In this document: one piece after another, positions 59,716-64,000 of the stretch
Layout of the letters: each line of letters begins with the position of its first letter
Numbering within the stretch: the stretch's first letter is position 1
Assembly: GCF_030253575.1 (NCBI RefSeq)
Contig: NC_080563.1
Coordinates: 29,675,001 to 29,739,000, forward strand
DNA from: Rhododendron vialii
Taxonomy: Eukaryota > Streptophyta > Magnoliopsida > Ericales > Ericaceae
Direction: 5' to 3'
DNA length: 64,000 bases
Position numbers and translations under genes: made by a program
The notes under the pieces: generated by a model
Seen by the model: the letters and a program-made list of their open reading frames with translations, nothing else
Told to the model about the DNA's origin: nothing
Databases searched by the model: none

Positions 59716-60473
59716 TACACAGTCTGATCAAGTCCACACCCCTTCTCGTCTGCACCTCCACTTATCTGATCGAATTTCGATGATCCGAACCGCTCAATGT
59801 GATCAGAACATTATTTTAAGAGTACCAGCGTGAAATCGGAAAAAAAAAATGATCGGAAAATGCTTCATCTGAACAATTTTTGTTTGTATTTTATTGAACG
59901 GTTCAATAAAAAGCTGCTCAAATCAAGTCCTTCCTGGTGTTTTTTTTTTTTTTGCCGATTTCTTGCGAGTACCCTTAAAATCACGTTCTGAACACATTGA
60001 GTGGTTCAGATCATCGAAAATCGATAGGGAAAGGGGAGGACGGACGGGTGCGGACCGGAAGAGGTGTGGATAGGAACCGAACTGATATATATATATATAT
60101 ATAAGCTTACCCGCTCCTCGACTAATGTTGTTATCTTAAATGTACCTAGATTTAATGATAAGTACCAAAATATATAAATTGTGTTTTTATATTTCATTCT
60201 AGATGGTGCTAGAAGATTCCTTGTTTATGATAAATATTCTCTATGCAGTGAAAAGGACTTCATATTATAAGTATATCATTACTGGCCCAGAAAATCTTAT
60301 TTGCGGACTATTCAATAAAGGAGGTTTTATGGAGGTTAATTTGCGCACGTTCAAAGTATTTTTGGATGATCCGGATTGAAAATCAATTGTGACCGATAAT
60401 AATTTATTGTGATCTGTCAAAATTGACAACGAATCTCAGCCATTAATTACGCGAATAGACGACTGAGATTGCC
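58293..60473. other. upstream region of gene B with MITEs and microsatellites
   Basis: Should contain the gene B promoter; no box is distinctive. A foldback unit at 59328-59661 pairs TAAGGACCCCCGCAACTTAAGG with the inverse of AAGTGTCCTTACC, and inner arms share TTTTGAATGATC / GATCATGTTTTGAATGG. (AT)n(AC)n runs lie at 59270-59310 and 59682-59718. Confidence 0.5.
59720..60084. repeat. foldback MITE, family 1, copy 3
   Basis: Ends CAGTCTGATC...TCCACACCCCTTC and the inverse CAGTTCGGTTCC...TCCACACCTCTTC pair. The core GATCCGAACCGCTCAATGTG and its inverse are shared with the copies at 8788 and 24905. Flanked by AT/AC microsatellites. Confidence 0.65.
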
Positions 60474-62257
60474 TGTAAAGACCCGATTTTAACTATTATT
60501 ATTCTAATTGGTTGTCAATTGACACGTGTGCATGTGTCGGAGTGACGTGGGACCGAGGTGTGTATCCTAAGACCTTTTTTTTTTTGGTATAATTAGATGT
60601 ATGTTTGAGGCAAAATTTGAGTTTTGGGGATCGAACCATTAATTCACGAACCTAGGAGATTAATTAGAGTAGCTATGTAACTAGAAGGACCTATAGTGTA
60701 ATTTTTTTAAAAAAAATGAGATACTTTACCTGGAGATATCGGCACCCAGATTTCCCAACTTTGGGTTTTCTTTTTTTGTCATCTCCTTCTTCTATCTCTT
60801 GATCCCTTCACTCTCCCTCATTCTATACACAATCAAACTCATAAATCAAGTAGATTTTGGAGGATCTAAATTGGGGAAAGCCTAATTTCTTACGTAGAAA
60901 TCAAGAGTTTTGGAGCTAGGAGTGGGTTTGTTGGAGATTGAAAGCTAGGGCTTGGTATTTGCATTATTGAGGTAGGATACATGACTAATCTTCTTAATAT
61001 GTTCATTTTTAGTGTAAATATTGTGGATTGTTTGTAGAGCATGAGTAATTTTTTTAGATTATGTGAAATTTGTGTTAGGGTTTTAATGTCTCAAATGGAG
61101 AATATGAGTTTTTGTTGATCTTTGTTAAATTCTTGAGATTTATGTGTTATTGAGGTGTAAAGATGCTAAATGTGTAGGAGTTGCATGTAATATTGAAGTG
61201 GGTCATGTGTGTTTGAAGTCTAGTGAATACTTGGGGATAGGATGCTTGATGGGAATTATGCGAATGAGATTTGTGTATGAATTATCTCGTTCGATGAGAA
61301 AGGTTGAAATGATTGTGCTCGGATTATGTTAGTTTAGACATAGGTGGTGCACTTAAGAAAAATAAGCTAGGCTTGGCGAGCTCCTCGGTGAAAGACCGAA
61401 AATTGATGGGGTGGTACATCGTACCCAATTACCCCGGTGCAAGGGTGGTGCTTGTACCCGATTACCCCGGCTCATGGGCTGGTACTTGTACCCGACTACC
61501 CTTGGTTTTGTGAAGGTGGTACTTGTACCTGATTACCCCGGTTCAAGGGGTGGTGCTTGTACCCGGTTACCCTCGGTTAGATTTTAGAGCTAGCGCTTGG
61601 TTATGGTTTTGGGCAAGAGTGATCGGATGGAGAAACCATACGAAGTCATTATTAAGTGATACTTATTGACGCATGATAATTATATGTGGACTTTTAACTT
61701 GTATGTGTTTTACGGCATTTACGTTAAATTTGAACACATTATTTGGTATTGTCTTGTTTCCTACGGGTTTCGGCTCATGTTGTTCAACCATTTCAGGTGA
61801 CAATGAGGTACCGCGGACTAAGTGAAATGTAGCAACATAGAGTCTCTTTTGTACTATTGTTTGTTCAGCTTATGGAATAGAACATGTACGGCCATAAGGC
61901 CAGATTTGCTATAACGTCTTTTGTAGCACGATCATGGAACCAAAAAAAAAAACTTATGTTATTATTTTGGGACTGTAAAACTAGAGGTTATGTAATTATT
62001 TTTTGGGAAGCCCATGATATAGTTTGTGGAACTTAATTTGGCACTATGGAATATGTTCTTGTGACTTATAAGAATGAAGCTATATGGTTTAATAATATGG
62101 AGTTATGATCGATGAAATATCTTTACGACATAAGCAACTTTTTATTTTATTTTATTTTATTTGGTCAACTCTTTCAATGTTTGACGAGAACTTGACTTTT
62201 CAATGCGATATTTGTGCATTGGTGATACGTGTTAGGATTAAACCTTGGGGCGTTACA
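60474..62257 (+). repeat. 5' LTR of a Ty3/gypsy retrotransposon (3' part outside window)
   Basis: 1784 bp with ends TGTAAAGAC...GGGGCGTTACA, directly followed (3 bases) by a primer-binding site. The left flank is TTGCC. It contains five imperfect copies of a roughly 36-bp unit (GGTGGTACTTGTACCCGATTACCCCGG-like) at 61408-61585. The partner LTR is beyond the window. Confidence 0.85.
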
Positions 62258-62260
62258 GAA

Positions 62261-62278
62261 TGGTATCAAAGCTCTAGG
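62261..62278 (+). other. primer-binding site, Met tRNA-like
   Basis: TGGTATCAAAGCTCTAGG begins three bases after the LTR. It differs from the usual plant TGGTATCAGAGC by one base in the first twelve. Confidence 0.8.
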
Positions 62279-62716
62279 TTCGAACACCTAGTGACTGTGG
62301 GACATGGTTTTGCCTTCGTTATTGGATGCGATAAGTAGCTGATGTAGTTTGATAGCAACATGTCTATATCTCATATATTTGTATGATTTTACATGATGTG
62401 CAAAGTGTGCTATCGTAAATTGTGTTGCGGGATAATATCCAACTTTTGGACACCGAGTGAGTACCTTTGAGATCCAATTCAAAGAACGCCTGATCAACGT
62501 TTCTTTTTATTGGAATTCTTTGGTAACTTTTGAATTGTTCGCTTGCCAGTGTTTGTTAATCCCATATGTGAAAATTTTCTTGTGTGAGGTGCTGTAATGG
62601 TTATGTATAATATATACTTTGTGTGCTAGATATTTTTGCTGCTAAGAGAGTTTTGGTTATTGTAAATTAGTTAATTTTATTGTTAATTGCTCATCGTTAT
62701 TCGTTTATATAGATTG

Positions 62717-63995
62717 ATGGCTCGAAGGCGTAGGGGCCAAGGCCGAGGCCGAGGCCGAGGTCGGGGTCAAGACCAAGGCAGGGGCCGTGGTCGAGGTCGA
62801 GTTACCGGTAGGGGGGGCCGATGTTGAGTCCCAAAATGAGGTTGGAAATAATTCATTGGGAGTCCAAGCGGAAGCGGAGGGTGAAGACCAAGAGGTAAAT
62901 GGACGGGCTGCTAATGCATCCCAAGTGGGAGTTGCTAATGCGCATCCCAAGATTGTACTTGGACCCGACTTCATGAAAGAGATGTTAAGTGCGATGCAAA
63001 GGATAGCTCAAAACCAAGTGTCGGCGGAGGATACTAAGGCTTCAATAGCAATGAGGGAGTTTCAACGGCTTGGCCCACCAACTTATAGTGGTGAACCAGA
63101 TCCGATTGCTGCAAACGAATGGTTAGAGCAAGTTACTCGATTCCTTGATACTCTTCATGTCAAGGATGATGACTTGAGGGTAGACCTTGCAACTTTTCAA
63201 CTTCGAGAAAACGCTCACCAGTGGTGGAAGTATGCGAAGGCTACGGTTGAGGAAAAATGGGATGACTTCAAGAAAGCGTTTTTAGCAAAATATATTCCAG
63301 AGACGGCAAATGATGCTTTGAGGAGGGAGTTTCAAAACTTAATTCAGGGCAATATGTCAGTATCACAATACGAGGCTAGGTTCACAACTTTATCCGGCTA
63401 TGCACCAGAGTTAGTGAGCACCGAGGAACTTAAGGCCAAAAGGTTTGAGAATGGGCTTCGATTAGGCATTAAAGAAAGGGTTGTGGGAATGAGACTACAA
63501 CAGTATTCAACATTGGTAGAGGCAGCCATGGCAATTGAGGATACGTTGTTAGAGTCAAAGAGGATTAGGGAATCTCGGTCTCAACATGGTGGTTCAAGCA
63601 CTCAGTTTGAAGGGCATCAAGCAAAGAAACATAAAATATCTGGTGGTAGTTCTTCTTTTCAAGGACCACCTCAGCAGTCTCGCTCAGTTCCAGCACAGTT
63701 TATGGTTACTTCAAATCGGTCTTCTGGAGGAGGCATTATATGTTATCAGTGTGGACAACGTAGGCATCGCAAGTCAGAGTGTCCTCAAAAAGGGAGGTTT
63801 CAAGGACAATTACAGACTCAAGAGTCACGCCATGTTCAAGATAGAAGCATGATCATTTGCCATCAATGTGGGGAGGCCGGACACATCCAACGATTTTGCC
63901 TTTGGAGGGGTAGTGGTCAAAGTGGAGTGAGGTCACAACAAACTCAGTCAGTTCAGGCAGCTCCAGGACAGCTACCATATAGGCCACCTCAGTAG
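62717..63995 (+). pseudogene. gypsy gag, frameshifted near its start
   Basis: ATG 62717 opens a Gly/Arg-rich frame that leaves the gag frame at a run of seven G (62811-62817) and stops about 10 bases later. The main frame then runs from about 62787 to a TAG at 63993-63995. One G too many explains this. The main frame has the gag domain (PTYSGEPDPIAANEWLEQ, ENAHQWWKYAK, FLAKYIPE, QGNMSVSQYEARFTTLSGYA) and two CCHC knuckles, CYQCGQRRHRKSEC and CHQCGEAGHIQRFC. Likely a Tekay/Del-like chromovirus. Whether the TAG is a second lesion cannot be told, as the window ends there. Confidence 0.85.
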
Positions 63996-64000
63996 ACCCA

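Noticed and set aside
1..64000. CRISPR arrays, rRNA, tRNA and bacterial operon features
   Set aside because: The DNA is plant nuclear; repeats are transposon-related and no tRNA or rRNA signature was seen.

Overview
This is nuclear DNA from a flowering plant, probably a woody eudicot. The signs are spliced genes with GT-AG introns, AT-rich intergenic DNA, and dense nested plant transposons (Ty3/gypsy, CACTA, MULE, LINE, foldback MITEs). I cannot name the species. There are three host genes: a folate-biopterin-transporter-family membrane protein (11640-18097, plus strand, five exons) and two paralogous RING-finger membrane proteins on the minus strand (gene A 21058-24541, gene B 48959-58292), each with five exons and matching exon phases. 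Most other sequence is mobile elements or their remains. Layout from the left: 1-8267 is a decayed Tat-lineage Ty3/gypsy element on the minus strand. It has an 852-bp LTR, a primer-binding site, gag-pol broken by stops and a frameshift, a second RNase H, and a spliced antisense ORF between pol and the missing 3' LTR. 8268-11639 is intergenic with foldback repeats. The transporter gene follows, with a 3.6-kb intron full of repeats, and then RING gene A convergent to it.

From 24542 to 48958 the two RING paralogues are separated by nested insertions. A CACTA element (25700-29537, 3-bp duplication ATA) holds a 5'-truncated LINE and a 555-bp MULE-type MITE. Next is a roughly 15.7-kb MULE (29619-45322) with a 9-bp duplication TATTTATAT. 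It lies in a local 86-bp tandem array whose intact units serve as an empty-site reference. The MULE encodes an apparently intact mudrA-like transposase on the minus strand and, on the plus strand, a nine-exon gene for a protein with an N-terminal domain resembling DUF1985/PMD, a long coiled coil and a C-terminal Ulp1/C48 cysteine protease. That gene looks decayed. A very young gag-only LTR retrotransposon (39414-45105), with LTRs in which I found no difference, sits inside the MULE. At 46739-48347 there is a three-level nest: LINE tail, then solo LTR, then MULE-type MITE.

The most interesting signal is a palindrome, GAGATA-N4-TATCTC. It occurs exactly at least 16 times, and with one or two changes at about as many further places, in the non-coding parts of the MULE (introns, leaders, intergenic spacer) between about 30.1 and 39.0 kb. 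I saw none in its exons or elsewhere in the window. Together with the gene content this resembles the VANDAL/VANC anti-silencing arrangement of Arabidopsis, in which an element-encoded protein recognises short motifs scattered through its own non-coding DNA. Here the motif is different and palindromic, and it is paired with a C48-protease gene. Functional equivalence is an inference.

The right end (60474-64000) is the 5' LTR and frameshifted gag of a third Ty3/gypsy element, cut by the window edge. No rRNA, tRNA or CRISPR feature was found.
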